DNA of 64,000 nt, taken from Ranitomeya variabilis (taxonomy: Eukaryota; Chordata; Amphibia; Anura; Dendrobatidae). Both the position numbers and the translations under genes were made by a program. Below are positions 20,484 through 32,194 of the stretch, one piece after another (within the stretch, counting starts at the first letter, position 1; each line of letters begins with the position of its first letter). The DNA is taken from the NCBI RefSeq assembly GCF_051348905.1, contig NC_135232.1, forward strand, positions 832,442,888 to 832,506,887. Reading direction: 5' to 3'. The notes beneath the pieces were generated by a model. That model was not told the DNA's origin and did no database searches. It worked only from the letters and a program-made list of their open reading frames with translations.

Positions 20484-20555
20484 GGGGATGTAGCTCAGTG
20501 GTAGAGCGCATGCTTCGCATGTATGAGGTCCTGGGTTCAACCCCCAGCATCTCCA
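20484..20555 (+). tRNA. tRNA-Ala (CGC)
   Basis: Consensus. Confidence 0.96.
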
Positions 20556-21075
20556 AACTTTTCCTAATATGGCTAGAAAGCTTTAGCAAACACACTCACG
20601 CTTAGTAGTGTCGTCAAGACTCGCAAGGAATCTTTGACGCTTAAACTGGCTTCTTTGCCAGGTCACATAGCAGGACGAGGCTTTTTGCTGCGACAGATTC
20701 TAAAGACTGCATGCAACCTAAGGCAAGGGCAACACTTTACCACCCAGTAAAATGTTTTCAATGGGAACTGGACTTTCAACAAACTTTGCACAAATCAATA
20801 GCACAGGCAAATATAGGAAACTTTCTCTAGCCTGATTAAAGTGGGAAATGTGCAATAGCTTTGCATTAAGGACAAGCTTCAGAGTCTCTACTTGGTATCA
20901 TCAGAAAACCGAGTTGGAGTGTCGTGCCGGAAGCTTGAATAGGTCAGCTGATGTATCTCTAAGAATTCACAGAGTTTTTTTCTCAAGGTGGTTCAGCGAT
21001 TTGAATAAATGCCAACCCTTGTCTGCAAAAATCTTGACCCGTTTCCTGCATGTTTCTGAAAGTTGTGCAAATAAT

Positions 21076-21147
21076 GGGGATGTAGCTCAGTGGTAGAGCG
21101 CACGCTTTGCATGTGTGAGGCCCCGGGTTCAATCCCCGGCATCTCCA
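21076..21147 (+). tRNA. tRNA-Ala (TGC)
   Basis: Consensus. Confidence 0.96.
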
Positions 21148-21274
21148 TGGCCTGGGTTTACGTGCAAAGGACGCACTTCCTACAGGTGACTACTTTTCCT
21201 TCTCCTTATGTGGTTCCTGCAGTCACTCGGTGAAAGAATTACTTGTCAGTGCTCCATCCCACTAGGAGTCTTTT

Positions 21275-21346
21275 GGGGATGTAGCTCAGTGGTAGAGCGC
21301 GTGCTTCGCATGTATGAGGTCCTGGGTTCAACCCCCAGCATCTCCA
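21275..21346 (+). tRNA. tRNA-Ala (CGC), variant
   Basis: A27G. Confidence 0.9.
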
Positions 21347-21866
21347 AACTTTTCCTAATATGGCTAAAAAGCTTTAGCAAACACACTCACGCTTAGTAGT
21401 GTCGTCAAGACTCGCAAGGAATCTTTGACGCTTAAACTGGCTTCTTTGCCAGGTCACATAGCAGGACGAGGCTTTTTGCCGCTGCAGATTCTAAAGACTG
21501 CATGCAACCTAAGGCAAGGGCAACACTTTACCACCCAGTAAAATGTTTTCAATGGGAACTGGACTTTCAACAAACTTTGCACAAATCAATAGCACAGGCA
21601 AATATAGGAAACTTTCTCTAGCCTGATTAAAGTGGGAAATGTGCAATAGCTTTGCATTAAGGACAAGCTTCAGAGTCTCTACTTGGTATCATCAGAAAAC
21701 CGAGTTGGAGTGTCGTGCCGGCAGCTTGAATTGGTCAGCTGATGTATCTCTAAGAATTCACAGAGTTTTTTTCTCAAGGTGGTTCAGCGATTTGAATAAA
21801 TGCCAACCCTTGTCTGCAAAAATCTTGACCCGTTTCCTGCAAGTTTCTGAAAGTGGTGCAAATAAC

Positions 21867-21938
21867 GGGGATGTAGCTCAGTGGTAGAGCGTACGCTTTG
21901 CATGTGTGAGGCCCCGGGTTCAATCCCCGGCATCTCCA
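21867..21938 (+). tRNA. tRNA-Ala (TGC), variant
   Basis: C26T (anticodon-stem T-G wobble). The distal T4 stop is deleted; the next T4 is the one abutting the CGC gene at 22060. Confidence 0.88.
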
Positions 21939-22059
21939 TGGCCTGGGTTTACGTGCAAAGAACGCACTTCCTACAGGTGACTACTTCTCCTTATGTGGTT
22001 CCTGCAGTCACTCGGTGAAAGAATTACTTGTCAGTGCTCCATCCCACTAGGAGACTTTT

Positions 22060-22131
22060 GGGGATGTAGCTCAGTGGTAGAGCGCGTGCTTCGCATGTAT
22101 GAGGTCCTGGGTTCAACCCCCAGCATCTCCA
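22060..22131 (+). tRNA. tRNA-Ala (CGC), variant
   Basis: A27G. Confidence 0.9.
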
Positions 22132-22651
22132 AACTTTTCCTAATATGGCTAAAAAGCTTTAGCAAACACACTCACGCTTAGTAGTGTCGTCAAGACTCGC
22201 AAGGAATCTTTGACGCTTAAACTGGCTTCTTTGCCAGGTCACATAGCAGGACGAGGCTTTTTGCCGCTGCAGATTCTAAAGACTGCATGCAACCTAAGGC
22301 AAGGGCAACACTTTACCACCCAGTAACATGTTTTCAATGGGAACTGGACTTTCAACAAACTTTGCACAAATCAATAGCACAGGCAAATATAGGAAACTTT
22401 CTCTAGCCTGATTAAAGTGGGAAATGTGCAATAGCTTTGCATTAAGGACAAGCTTCAGAGTCTCTACTTGGTATCATCAGAAAACCGAGTTGGAGCGTCG
22501 TACCGGCAGCTTGAATTGGTCAGCTGATGTATCTCTAAGAATTCACAGAGTTTTTTTCTCAAGGTGGTTCAGCGATTTGAATAAATGCCAACCCTTGTCT
22601 GCAAAAATCTTGACCCGTTTCCTGCAAGTTTCTGAAAGTGGTGCAAATAAC

Positions 22652-22723
22652 GGGGATGTAGCTCAGTGGTAGAGCGTACGCTTTGCATGTGTGAGGCCCC
22701 GGGTTCAATCCCCGGCATCTCCA
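22652..22723 (+). tRNA. tRNA-Ala (TGC), variant
   Basis: C26T; distal T4 stop deleted. Confidence 0.88.
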
Positions 22724-22844
22724 TGGCATGGGTTTACGTGCAAAGGACGCACTTCCTACAGGTGACTACTTCTCCTTATGTGGTTCTTGCAGTCACTCGG
22801 TGAAAGAATTACTTGTCAGTGCTCCATCCCACAAGTAGACTTTT

Positions 22845-22916
22845 GGGGATGTAGCTCAGTGGTAGAGCGCATGCTTCGCATGTATGAGGTCCTGGGTTCA
22901 ACCCCCAGCATCTCCA
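22845..22916 (+). tRNA. tRNA-Ala (CGC)
   Basis: Consensus. Confidence 0.96.
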
Positions 22917-23434
22917 AACTTTTCCTAATATGGCTAGATAGCTTTAGCAAACACACTCACGCTTAGTAGTGTCGTCAAGACTCGCAAGGAATCTTTGACG
23001 CTTAAACTGGCTTCTTTGCCAGGTCACATAGCAGGACGAGGCTTTTTGCCGCGGCAGATTCTAAAGACTGCATGCAACCTAAGGCAAGGGCAACACTTTA
23101 CCACCCAGTAAAATGTTTTCAATGGGAACTGGACTTTCAACAAACTTTGCACAAATCAATAGCACAGGCAAATATAGGAAACTTTCTCTAGCCTGATTAA
23201 AGTGCGAAATGTGCAATAGCTTTGCATTAAGGACAAGCTTCAGAGTCTCTACTTGGTATCATCAGAAAACCGAGTTGGAGTGTCGTGCCAGAAGCTTGAA
23301 TAGGTCAGCTGATGTATCTCTAAGAATTCATAGTTTTTTTCTCAAGGTGGTTCAGCGATTTGAATAAATGCCAACCCTTGTCTGCAAAAATCTTGACCCG
23401 TTTCCTGCAAGTTTCTGAAAGTGGTGCAAATAAT

Positions 23435-23506
23435 GGGGATGTATCTCAGTGGTAGAGCGCACGCTTTGCATGTGTGAGGCCCCGGGTTCAATCCCCGGCA
23501 TCTCCA
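23435..23506 (+). tRNA. tRNA-Ala (TGC), variant
   Basis: G10T breaks the first D-stem pair and alters the A box (TATCTCAG). Same change at 26588 and 63212. Confidence 0.82.
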
Positions 23507-23633
23507 TGGCCTGGGTTTACCTGCTAAGGACGCACTTCCTACAGGTGACTACTTTTCCTTCTCCTTATGTGGTTCCTGCAGTCACTCGTTGAAAGAATTA
23601 CTTGTCAGTGCTCCATCCCACTGGGAGGCTTTT

Positions 23634-23705
23634 GGGGATGTAGCTCAGTGGTAGAGCGCATGCTTCACATGTATGAGGTCCTGGGTTCAACCCCCAGTAT
23701 CTCCA
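23634..23705 (+). tRNA. tRNA with Ala body and CAC (Val) anticodon
   Basis: G34A gives anticodon CAC; C65T makes acceptor pair 7-65 a G-T wobble. G3:U and the B box are kept. The spacer upstream is of the CTCGTTG subtype, unlike the other CAC copies, suggesting an independent origin. Confidence 0.83.
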
Positions 23706-24225
23706 AACTTTTCCTAATATGGCTAGAATGCTTTAGCAAACACACTCACGCTTAGTAGTGTCGTCAAGACTCGCAAGGAATCTTTGACGCTTAAACTGGC
23801 TTCTTTGCCAGGTCACATAGCAGGACGAGGCTTTTTGCTGCGGCAGATTCTAAAGACTGCATGCAACCTAAGGCAAGGGCAACACTTTACCACCCAGTAA
23901 AATGTTTTCAATGGGAACTGGACTTTCAACAAACTTTGCACAAATCAATAGCACAGGCAAATATAGGAAACTTTCTCTAGCCTGATTAAAGTGGGAAATG
24001 TGCAATAGCTTTGCATTAAGGACAAGCTTCAGAGTCTCTACTTGGTATCATCAGAAAACCGAGTTGGAGTGTCGTGCCGGAAGCTTGAATAGGTCAGCTG
24101 ATGTATCTCTAAGAATTCACAGAGTTTTTTTCTCAAGGTGGTTCAGCGATTTGAATAAATGCCAACCCTTGTCTGCAAAAATCTTGACCCGTTTCCTGCA
24201 TGTTTCTGAAAGTTGTGCAAATAAT

Positions 24226-24297
24226 GGGGATGTAGCTCAGTGGTAGAGCGCACGCTTTGCATGTGTGAGGCCCCGGGTTCAATCCCCGGCATCTCCA
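24226..24297 (+). tRNA. tRNA-Ala (TGC)
   Basis: Consensus. Confidence 0.96.
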
Positions 24298-24424
24298 TGG
24301 CCTGGGTTTACGTGCAAAGGACGCACTTCCTACAGGTGACTACTTTTCCTTCTCCTTATGTGGTTCCTGCAGTCACTCGGTGAAAGAATTACTTGTCAGT
24401 GCTCCATCCCACTAGGAGACTTTT

Positions 24425-24496
24425 GGGGATGTAGCTCAGTGGTAGAGCGCGTGCTTCGCATGTATGAGGTCCTGGGTTCAACCCCCAGCATCTCCA
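24425..24496 (+). tRNA. tRNA-Ala (CGC), variant
   Basis: A27G. Confidence 0.9.
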
Positions 24497-25016
24497 AACT
24501 TTTCCTAATATGGCTAAAAAGCTTTAGCAAACACACTCACGCTTAGTAGTGTCGTCAAGACTCGCAAGAAATCTTTGACGCTTAAACTGGCTTCTTTGCC
24601 AGGTCACATAGCAGGACGAGGCTTTTTGCCGCTGCAGATTCTAAAGACTGCATGCAACCTAAGGCAAGGGCAACACTTTACCACCCAGTAAAATGTTTTC
24701 AATGGGAACTGGACTTTCAACAAACTTTGCACAAATCAATAGCACAGGCAAATATAGGAAACTTTCTCTAGCCTGATTAAAGTGGGAAATGTGCAATAGC
24801 TTTGCATTAAGGACAAGCTTCAGAGTCTCTACTTGGTATCATCAGAAAACCGAGTTGGAGTGTCGTGCCGGCAGCTTGAATTGGTCAGCTGATGTATCTC
24901 TAAGAATTCACAGAGTTTTTTTCTCAAGGTGGTTCAGCGATTTGAATAAATGCCAACCCTTGTCTGCAAAAATCTTGACCCGTTTCCTGCAAGTTTCTGA
25001 AAGTGGTGCAAATAAC

Positions 25017-25088
25017 GGGGATGTAGCTCAGTGGTAGAGCGTACGCTTTGCATGTGTGAGGCCCCGGGTTCAATCCCCGGCATCTCCA
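25017..25088 (+). tRNA. tRNA-Ala (TGC), variant
   Basis: C26T; distal T4 stop deleted. Confidence 0.88.
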
Positions 25089-25209
25089 TGTCCTCGGTTT
25101 ACGTGCAAAGGACGCACTTCCTACAGGTGACTACTTCTCCTTATGTGGTTCCTGCAGTCACTCGGTGAAAGAATTACTTGTCAGTGCTCCATCCCACTAG
25201 GAGACTTTT

Positions 25210-25284
25210 GGGGATGTAGCTCAGTGGTGATGTAGCGCGTGCTTCGCATGTATGAGGTCCTGGGTTCAACCCCCAGCATCTCCA
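25210..25284 (+). pseudogene. tRNA-Ala (CGC body) with 3-base insertion
   Basis: 75 bases. The D loop reads GGTGATGTAGC instead of GGTAGAGC: three extra bases and a broken D stem, plus A27G. Anticodon, T arm and acceptor are normal. It may be transcribed poorly because the A-to-B box geometry and D arm are changed. Confidence 0.7.
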
Positions 25285-25804
25285 AACTTTTCCTAATATG
25301 GCTAAAAAGCTTTAGCAAACACACTCACGCTTAGTAGTGTCGTCAAGACTCGCAAGGAATCTTTGACGCTTAAACTGGCTTCTTTGCCAGGTCACATAGC
25401 AGGACGAGGCTTTTTGCCGCTGCAGATTCTAAAGACTGCATGCAACCTAAGGCAAGGGCAACACTTTACCACCCAGTAAAATGTTTTCAATGGGAACTGG
25501 ACTTTCAACAAACTTTGCACAAATCAATAGCACAGGCAAATATAGGAAACTTTCTCTAGCCTGATTAAAGTGGGAAATGTGCAATAGCTTTGCATTAAGG
25601 ACAAGCTTCAGAGTCTCTACTTGGTATCATCAGAAAACCGAGTTGGAGTGTCGTGCCGGCAGCTTGAATTGGTCAGCTGATGTATCTCTAAGAATTCACA
25701 GAGTTTTTTTCTCAAGGTGGTTCAGCGATTTGAATAAATGCCAACCCTTGTCTGCAAAAATCTTGACCCGTTTCCTGCAAGTTTCTGAAAGTGGTGCAAA
25801 TAAC

Positions 25805-25876
25805 GGGGATGTAGCTCAGTGGTAGAGCGTACGCTTTGCATGTGTGAGGCCCCGGGTTCAATCCCCGGCATCTCCA
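25805..25876 (+). tRNA. tRNA-Ala (TGC), variant
   Basis: C26T; distal T4 stop deleted. Confidence 0.88.
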
Positions 25877-25997
25877 TGGCCTGGGTTTACGTGCAAAGGA
25901 CGCACTTCCTACAGGTGACTACTTCTCCTTATGTGGTTCCTGCAGTCACTCGGTGAAAGAATTACTTGTCAGTGCTCCATCCCACTAGTAGACTTTT

Positions 25998-26069
25998 GGG
26001 GATGTAGCTCAGTGGTAGAGCGCATGCTTCGCATGTATGAGGTCCTGGGTTCAACCCCCAGCATCTCCA
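25998..26069 (+). tRNA. tRNA-Ala (CGC)
   Basis: Consensus. Confidence 0.96.
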
Positions 26070-26587
26070 AACTTTTCCTAATATGGCTAGATAGCTTTAG
26101 CAAACACACTCACGCTTAGTAGTGTCGTCAAGACTCGCAAGGAATCTTTGACGCTTAAACTGGCTTCTTTGCCAGGTCACATAGCAGGACGAGGCTTTTT
26201 GCCGCGGCAGATTCTAAAGACTGCATGCAACCTAAGGCAAGGGCAACACTTTACGACCCAGTAAAATGTTTTCAATGGGAACTGGACTTTCAACAAACTT
26301 TGCACAAATCAATAGCACAGGCAAATATAGGAAACTTTCTCTAGCCTGATTAAAGTGCGAAATGTGCAATAGCTTTGCATTAAGGACAAGCTTCAGAGTC
26401 TCTACTTGGTATCATCAGAAAACCGAGTTGGAGTGTCGTGCCGGAAGCTTGAATAGGTCAGCTGATGTATCTCTAAGAATTCATAGTTTTTTTCTCAAGG
26501 TGGTTCAGCGATTTGAATAAATGCCAACCCTTGTCTGCAAAAATCTTGACCCGTTTCCTGCAAGTTTCTGAAAGTGGTGCAAATAAT

Positions 26588-26659
26588 GGGGATGTATCTC
26601 AGTGGTAGAGCGCACGCTTTGCATGTGTGAGGCCCCGGGTTCAATCCCCGGCATCTCCA
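26588..26659 (+). tRNA. tRNA-Ala (TGC), variant
   Basis: G10T, copied with the block. Confidence 0.82.
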
Positions 26660-26786
26660 TGGCCTGGGTTTACGTGCAAAGGACGCACTTCCTACAGGTG
26701 ACTACTTTTCCTTCTCCTTATGTGGTTCCTGCAGTCACTCGGTGAAATAATTACTTGTCAGTGCTCCATCCCACTAGCAGAATTTG

Positions 26787-26858
26787 GGGGATGTAGCTCA
26801 GTGGTAGAGCGCATGCTTCGCATTTATGAGGTCTTGGGTTCAACCCCCAGCATCTCCA
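26787..26858 (+). tRNA. tRNA-Ala (CGC), variant
   Basis: G38T breaks the top anticodon-stem pair (30-38); C48T weakens the T stem. The usual upstream T4 is TTT here. Confidence 0.78.
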
Positions 26859-27378
26859 AACTTTTCCTAATATGGCTAGAAAGCTTTAGCAAACACACTC
26901 ACGCTTAGTAGTGTCGTCAAGACTCGCAAGGAATCTTTGACGCTTAAACTGGCTTATTTGCCAGGTCACATAGCAGGACGAGGCTTTTTGCTGCGGCAGA
27001 TTCTAAAGACTGCATGCAACCTAAGGCAAGGGCAACACTTTACCACCCAGTAAAATGTTTTCAATGGGAACTGGACTTTCAACAAACTTTGCACAAATCA
27101 ATAGCACAGGCAAATATAGGAAACTTTCTCTAGCCTGATTAAAGTGGGAAATGTGCAATAGCTTTGCATTAAGGACAAGCTTCAGAGTCTCTACTTGGTA
27201 TCATCAGAAAACTGAGTTGGAGTGTCGTGCCGGAAGCTTGAATAGGTCAGCTGATGTATCTCTAAGAATTCACAGAGTTTTTTTCTCAAGGTGGTTCAGC
27301 GATTTGAATAAATGCCAACCCTTGTCTGCAAAAATCTTGACCCGTTTCCTGCAAGTTTCTGAAAGTGTTGCAAATAAC

Positions 27379-27450
27379 GGGGATGTAGCTCAGTGGTAGA
27401 GCGCACGCTTTGCATGTGTGAGGCCCCGGGTTCAATCCCCGGCATCTCCA
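27379..27450 (+). tRNA. tRNA-Ala (TGC)
   Basis: Consensus. Confidence 0.96.
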
Positions 27451-27577
27451 TGGCCTGGGTTTACGTGCAAAGGACGCACTTCCTACAGGTGACTACTTTT
27501 CCTTCTCCTTATGTGGTTCCTGCAGTCACTCGGTGAAAGAATTACTTGTCAGTGCTCCATCCCACTAGGAGACTTTT

Positions 27578-27649
27578 GGGGATGTAGCTCAGTGGTAGAG
27601 CGCATGCTTCGCATGTATGAGGTCCTGGGTTCAACCCCCAGCATCTCCA
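27578..27649 (+). tRNA. tRNA-Ala (CGC)
   Basis: Consensus. Confidence 0.96.
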
Positions 27650-28167
27650 AACTTTTCCTAATATGGCTAGATAGCTTTAGCAAACACACTCACGCTTAGT
27701 AGTGTCGTCAAGACTCGCAAGGAATCTTTGACGCTTAAACTGGCTTCTTTGCCAGGTCACATAGCAGGACGAGGCTTTTTGCCGCGGCAGATTCTAAAGA
27801 CTGCATGCAACCTAAGGCAAGGGCAACACTTTACCACCCAGTAAAATGTTTTCAATGGGAACTGGACTTTCAACAAACTTTGCACAAATCAATAGCACAT
27901 GCAAATATAGGAAACTTTCTCTAGCCTGATTAAAGTGGGAAATGTGCAATAGCTTTGCATTAAGGACAAGCTTCAGAGTCTCTACTTGGTATCATCAGAA
28001 AACCGAGTTGGAGTGTCGTGCCGGAAGCTTGAATAGGTCAGCTGATGTATCTCTAAGAATTCACAGTTTTTTTCTCAAGGTGGTTCAGCGATTTGAATAA
28101 ATGCCAACCCTTATCTGCAAAAATCTTGACCCGTTTCCTGCAAGTTTCTGAAAGTGGTGCAAATAAC

Positions 28168-28239
28168 GGGGATGTAGCTCAGTGGTAGAGCGCACGCTTT
28201 GCATGTGTGAGGCCCCGGGTTCAATCCCCGGCATCTCCA
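28168..28239 (+). tRNA. tRNA-Ala (TGC)
   Basis: Consensus. Confidence 0.96.
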
Positions 28240-28366
28240 TGGCCTGGGTTTACGTGCAAAGGACGCACTTCCTACAGATGACTACTTTTCCTTCTCCTTA
28301 TGTGGTTCCTGCAGTCACTCGGTGAAAGAATTACTTGTCAGTGCTCCATCCCACTAGGAGACTTTT

Positions 28367-28438
28367 GGGGATGTAGCTCAGTGGTAGAGCGCATGCTTCG
28401 CATGTATGAGGTCCTGGGTTCAACCCCCAGCATCTCCA
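28367..28438 (+). tRNA. tRNA-Ala (CGC)
   Basis: Consensus. Confidence 0.96.
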
Positions 28439-28958
28439 AACTTTTCCTAATATGGCTAGAAAGCTTTAGCAAACACACTCACGCTTAGTAGTGTCGTCAA
28501 GACTCGCAAGGAATCTTTGACGCTTAAACTGGCTTCTTTGCCAGGTCACATAGCAGGACGAGGCTTTTTGCCGCAGCAGATTCTAAAGACTGCATGCAAC
28601 CTAAGGCAAGGGCAACACTTTACCACCCAGTAAAATGTTTTCAATGGGAACTGGACTTTCAACAAACTTTGCACAAATCAATAGCACAGGCAAATATAGG
28701 AAACTTTCTCTAGCCTGATTAAAGTGGGAAATGTGCAATAGCTTTGCATTAAGGACAAGCTTCAGAGTCTCTACTTGGTATCATCAGAAAACCGAGTTGG
28801 AGTGTCGTGCCGGAAGCTTGAATAGGTCAGCTGATGTATCTCTAAGAATTCACAGAGTTTTTTTCTCAAGCTGGTTCAGCGATTTGAATAAATGCCAACC
28901 CTTGTCTGCAAAAATCTTGACCCGTTTCCTGCAAGTTTCTGAAAGTGGTGCGAATAAC

Positions 28959-29030
28959 GGGGATGTAGCTCAGTGGTAGCGCGCACGCTTTGCATGTGTG
29001 AGGCCCCGGGTTCAATCCCCGGCATCTCCA
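28959..29030 (+). tRNA. tRNA-Ala (TGC), variant
   Basis: A22C breaks D-stem pair 12-22; shared with 33705. Confidence 0.83.
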
Positions 29031-29157
29031 TGGCCTGGGTTTACGTGCAAAGGACGCACTTCCTACAGGTGACTGCTTTTCCTTCTCCTTATGTGGTTCC
29101 TGCAGTCACTCGGTGAAAGAATTACTTGTCAGTACTCCATCCCACTAGGAGACTTTT

Positions 29158-29229
29158 GGGGATGTAGCTCAGTGGTAGAGCGCATGCTTCGCATGTATGA
29201 GGTCCTGGGTTCAACCCTCAGCATCTCCA
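29158..29229 (+). tRNA. tRNA-Ala (CGC), variant
   Basis: C61T: T-stem G-T wobble; also at 33113 and 35484. Confidence 0.91.
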
Positions 29230-29749
29230 AACTTTTCCTAATATGGCTAGAAAGCTTTAGCAAACACACTCACGCTTAGTAGTGTCGTCAAGACTCGCAA
29301 GGAATCTTTGACGCTTAAATTGGCTTCTTTGCCAGGTCACATAGCAGGACGAGGCTTTTTGCCGCAGCAGATTCTAAAGACTGCATGCAACCTAAGGCAA
29401 GGGCAACACTTTACCACCCAGTAAAATGTTTTCAATGGGAACTGGACTTTCAACAAACTTTGCACAAATCAATAGCACAGGCAAATATAGGAAACTTTCT
29501 CTAGCCTGATTAAAGTGGGAAATGTGCAATAGCTTTGCATTAAGGACAAGCTTCAGAGTCTCTACTTGGTATCATCAGAAAACCGAGTTGGAGTGTCGTG
29601 CCGGAAGCTTGAATAGGTCAGCTGATGTATCTCTAAGAATTCACAGAGTTTTTTTCTCAAGGTGGTTCAGCGATTTGAATAAATGCCAACCCTTGTCTGC
29701 AAAAATCTTGACCCGTTTCCTGCAAGTTTCTGAAAGTGGTGCAAATAAC

Positions 29750-29821
29750 GGGGATGTAGCTCAGTTGTAGAGCGCACGCTTTGCATGTGTGAGGCCCCGG
29801 GTTCAATCCCCGGCATCTCCA
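29750..29821 (+). tRNA. tRNA-Ala (TGC), variant
   Basis: G17T in the D-loop GG pair and A box. Confidence 0.82.
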
Positions 29822-29948
29822 TGGCCTGGGTTTACGTGCAAAGGACGCACTTCCTACAGGTGACTACTTTTCCTTCTCCTTAGGTGGTTCCTGCAGTCAC
29901 TCGGTGAAAGAATTACTTGTCAGTGCTCCATCCTACTGGGAGACTTTT

Positions 29949-30020
29949 GGGGATGTAGCTCAGTGGTAGAGCGCATGCTTCGCATGTATGAGGTCTTGGG
30001 TTCAACCCCCAGCATCTCCA
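29949..30020 (+). tRNA. tRNA-Ala (CGC), variant
   Basis: C48T: T-stem T-G wobble. Confidence 0.9.
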
Positions 30021-30540
30021 AACTTTTCCTAATATGGCTAGAAAGCTTTAGCAAACACACTCACGCTTAGTAGTGTCGTCAAGACTCGCAAGGAATCTTT
30101 GACGCTTAAACTGGCTTCTTTGCCAGGTCACATAGCAGGACGAGGCTTTTTGCCGCGGCAGATTCTAAAGACTGCATGCAACCTAAGGCAAGGGCAACAC
30201 TTTACCACCCAGTAAAATGTTTTCAATGGGAACTGGACTTTCAACAAACTTTGCACAAATCAATAGCACAGGCAAATATAGGAAACTTTCTCTAGCCTGA
30301 TTAAAGTGGGAAATGTGCAATAGCTTTGCATTAAGGACAAGCTTCAGAGTCTCTACTTGGTATCATCAGAAAACCGAGTTGGAGTGTCGTGCCTGAAGCG
30401 TGAATAGGTCAGCTGATGTATCTCTAAGAATTCACAGAGTTTTTTTCTCAAGGTGGTTCAGCGATTTGAATAAATGCCAACCCTTGTCTGCAAAAATCTT
30501 GACCCGTTTCCTGCAAGTTTCTGAAAGTGGTGCAATTAAC

Positions 30541-30612
30541 GGGGATGTAGCTCAGTGGTAGAGCGCACGCTTTGCAGGTGTGAGGCCCCCGGTTCAATCC
30601 CCGGCATCTCCA
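30541..30612 (+). tRNA. tRNA-Ala (TGC), variant
   Basis: T37G in the anticodon loop and G50C, a C-C clash in the T stem. Confidence 0.76.
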
Positions 30613-30739
30613 TGGCCTGGGTTTACGTGCAAAGGACGCACTTCCTACAGGTGACTACTTTTACTTCTCCTTATGTGGTTCTTGCAGTCACTCGGTGAAA
30701 GAATTACTTGTCAGTGCTCCATCCCACTTGAAGACTTTT

Positions 30740-30811
30740 GGGGATGTAGCTCAGTGGTAGAGCGCATGCTTCGCATGTATGAGGTCCTGGGTTCAACCCC
30801 CAGCATCTCCA
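30740..30811 (+). tRNA. tRNA-Ala (CGC)
   Basis: Consensus. Confidence 0.96.
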
Positions 30812-31331
30812 AACTTTTCCTAATATGGCTAGAAAGCTTTAGCAAACACACTCACGCTTAGTAGTGTCGTCAAGACTCGCAAGGAATCTTTGACGCTTAA
30901 ACTGGCTTCTTTGCCAGGTCACATAGCAGGACTAGGCTTTTTGCTGCAGCAGATTCTAAAGACTGCATGCAACCTAAGGCAAGGGCAACACTTTACCACC
31001 CAGTAAAATGTTTTCAATGGGAACTGGACTTTCAACAAACTTTGCACAAATCAATAGCACAGGCAAATATAGGAAACTTTCTCTAGCCTGATTAAAGTGG
31101 GAAATGTGCAATAGCTTTGCATTAAGGACAAGCTTCAGAGTCTCTACTTGGTATCATCAGAAAACCGAGTTGGAGTGTCGTGCCGGAAGCTTGAATAGGT
31201 CAGCTGATGTATCTCTAAGAATTCACAGAGTTTTTTTCTCAAGGTGGTTCAGCGATTTGAATAAATGCCAACCCTTGTCTGCAAAAATCTTGACCCGTTT
31301 CCTGCAAGTTTCTGAAAGTGGTGCAAATAAC

Positions 31332-31403
31332 GGGGATGTAGCTCAGTGGTAGAGCGCACGCTTTGCATGTGGGAGGCCCCAGGTTCAATCCCCGGCATCT
31401 CCA
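31332..31403 (+). tRNA. tRNA-Ala (TGC), variant
   Basis: T41G (anticodon-stem A-G mismatch) and G50A (T-stem mismatch). Confidence 0.76.
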
Positions 31404-31530
31404 TGGCCTGGGTTTACGTGTAAAGGAAGCACTTCCTACAGGTGACTACTTTTCCTTCTCCTTATGTGGTTCCTGCAGTCACTCGGTGAAAGAATTACTT
31501 GTCAGTGCTCCATCCCACTGGTTGAGTTTT

Positions 31531-31602
31531 GGGGATGTAGCTCAGTGGTAGAGCGCATGCTTCGCATGTATGAGGTCCTGGGTTCAACCCCCAGCATCTC
31601 CA
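31531..31602 (+). tRNA. tRNA-Ala (CGC)
   Basis: Consensus. Confidence 0.96.
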
Positions 31603-32122
31603 AACTTTTCCTAATATGGCTAGAAAGCTTTAGCAAACACACTCACGCTTAGTAGTGTCGTCAAGACTCGCAAGGAATCTTTGACGCTTAAACTGGCTTC
31701 TTTGCCAGGTCACATAGCAGGACGAGGCTTTTTGCTGCGGCAGATTCTAAAGACTGCATGCAACCTAAGGCAAGGGCAACACTTTACCACCCAGTAAAAT
31801 GTTTTCAATGGGAACTGGACTTTCAACAAACTTTGCACAAATCAATAGCACAGGCAAATATAGGAAACTTTCTCTAGCCTGATTAAAGTGGGAAATGTGC
31901 AATAGCTTTGCATTAAGGACAAGCTTCAGAGTCTCTACTTGGTATCATCAGAAAACCGAGTTGGAGTGTCGTGCCGGAAGCTTGAATAGGTCAGCTGATG
32001 TATCTCTAAGAATTCACAGAGTTTTTTTCTCAAGGTGGTTCAGCGATTTGAATAAATGCCAACCCTTGTCTGCAAAAATCTTGACCCGTTTCCTGCAATT
32101 TTCTGAAAGTGGTGCAAATAAC

Positions 32123-32194
32123 GGGGATGTAGCTCAGTGGTAGAGCGCACGCTTTGCATGTGTGAGGACCCGTGTTCAATCCCCGGCATCTCCA
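32123..32194 (+). tRNA. tRNA-Ala (TGC), variant
   Basis: C46A and G51T; G51T mismatches T-stem pair 51-61 and touches the B box. Confidence 0.78.

Larger units (their letters stand above)
20848..23997 (+). repeat. Four-unit block, copy A
   Basis: Four units matched marker for marker by the next 3.15 kb: CTGCATG...AGTTGTG before the first TGC gene, A27G in CGC genes, C26T in TGC genes, the CTACTTCTCC deletion, AAGTGCGAAATG, AATTCATAG and G10T in the fourth TGC gene. Similarity breaks down near 23.5 kb, so the edges are approximate. Confidence 0.85.
23998..27150 (+). repeat. Four-unit block, copy B
   Basis: Second copy of the 20848 block, offset 3150 bp for the first part and 3153 bp after a 3-bp insertion inside the CGC gene at 25210. 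Differences from copy A are few, so the duplication is recent. Similarity fades after about 26.7 kb. Confidence 0.85.
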
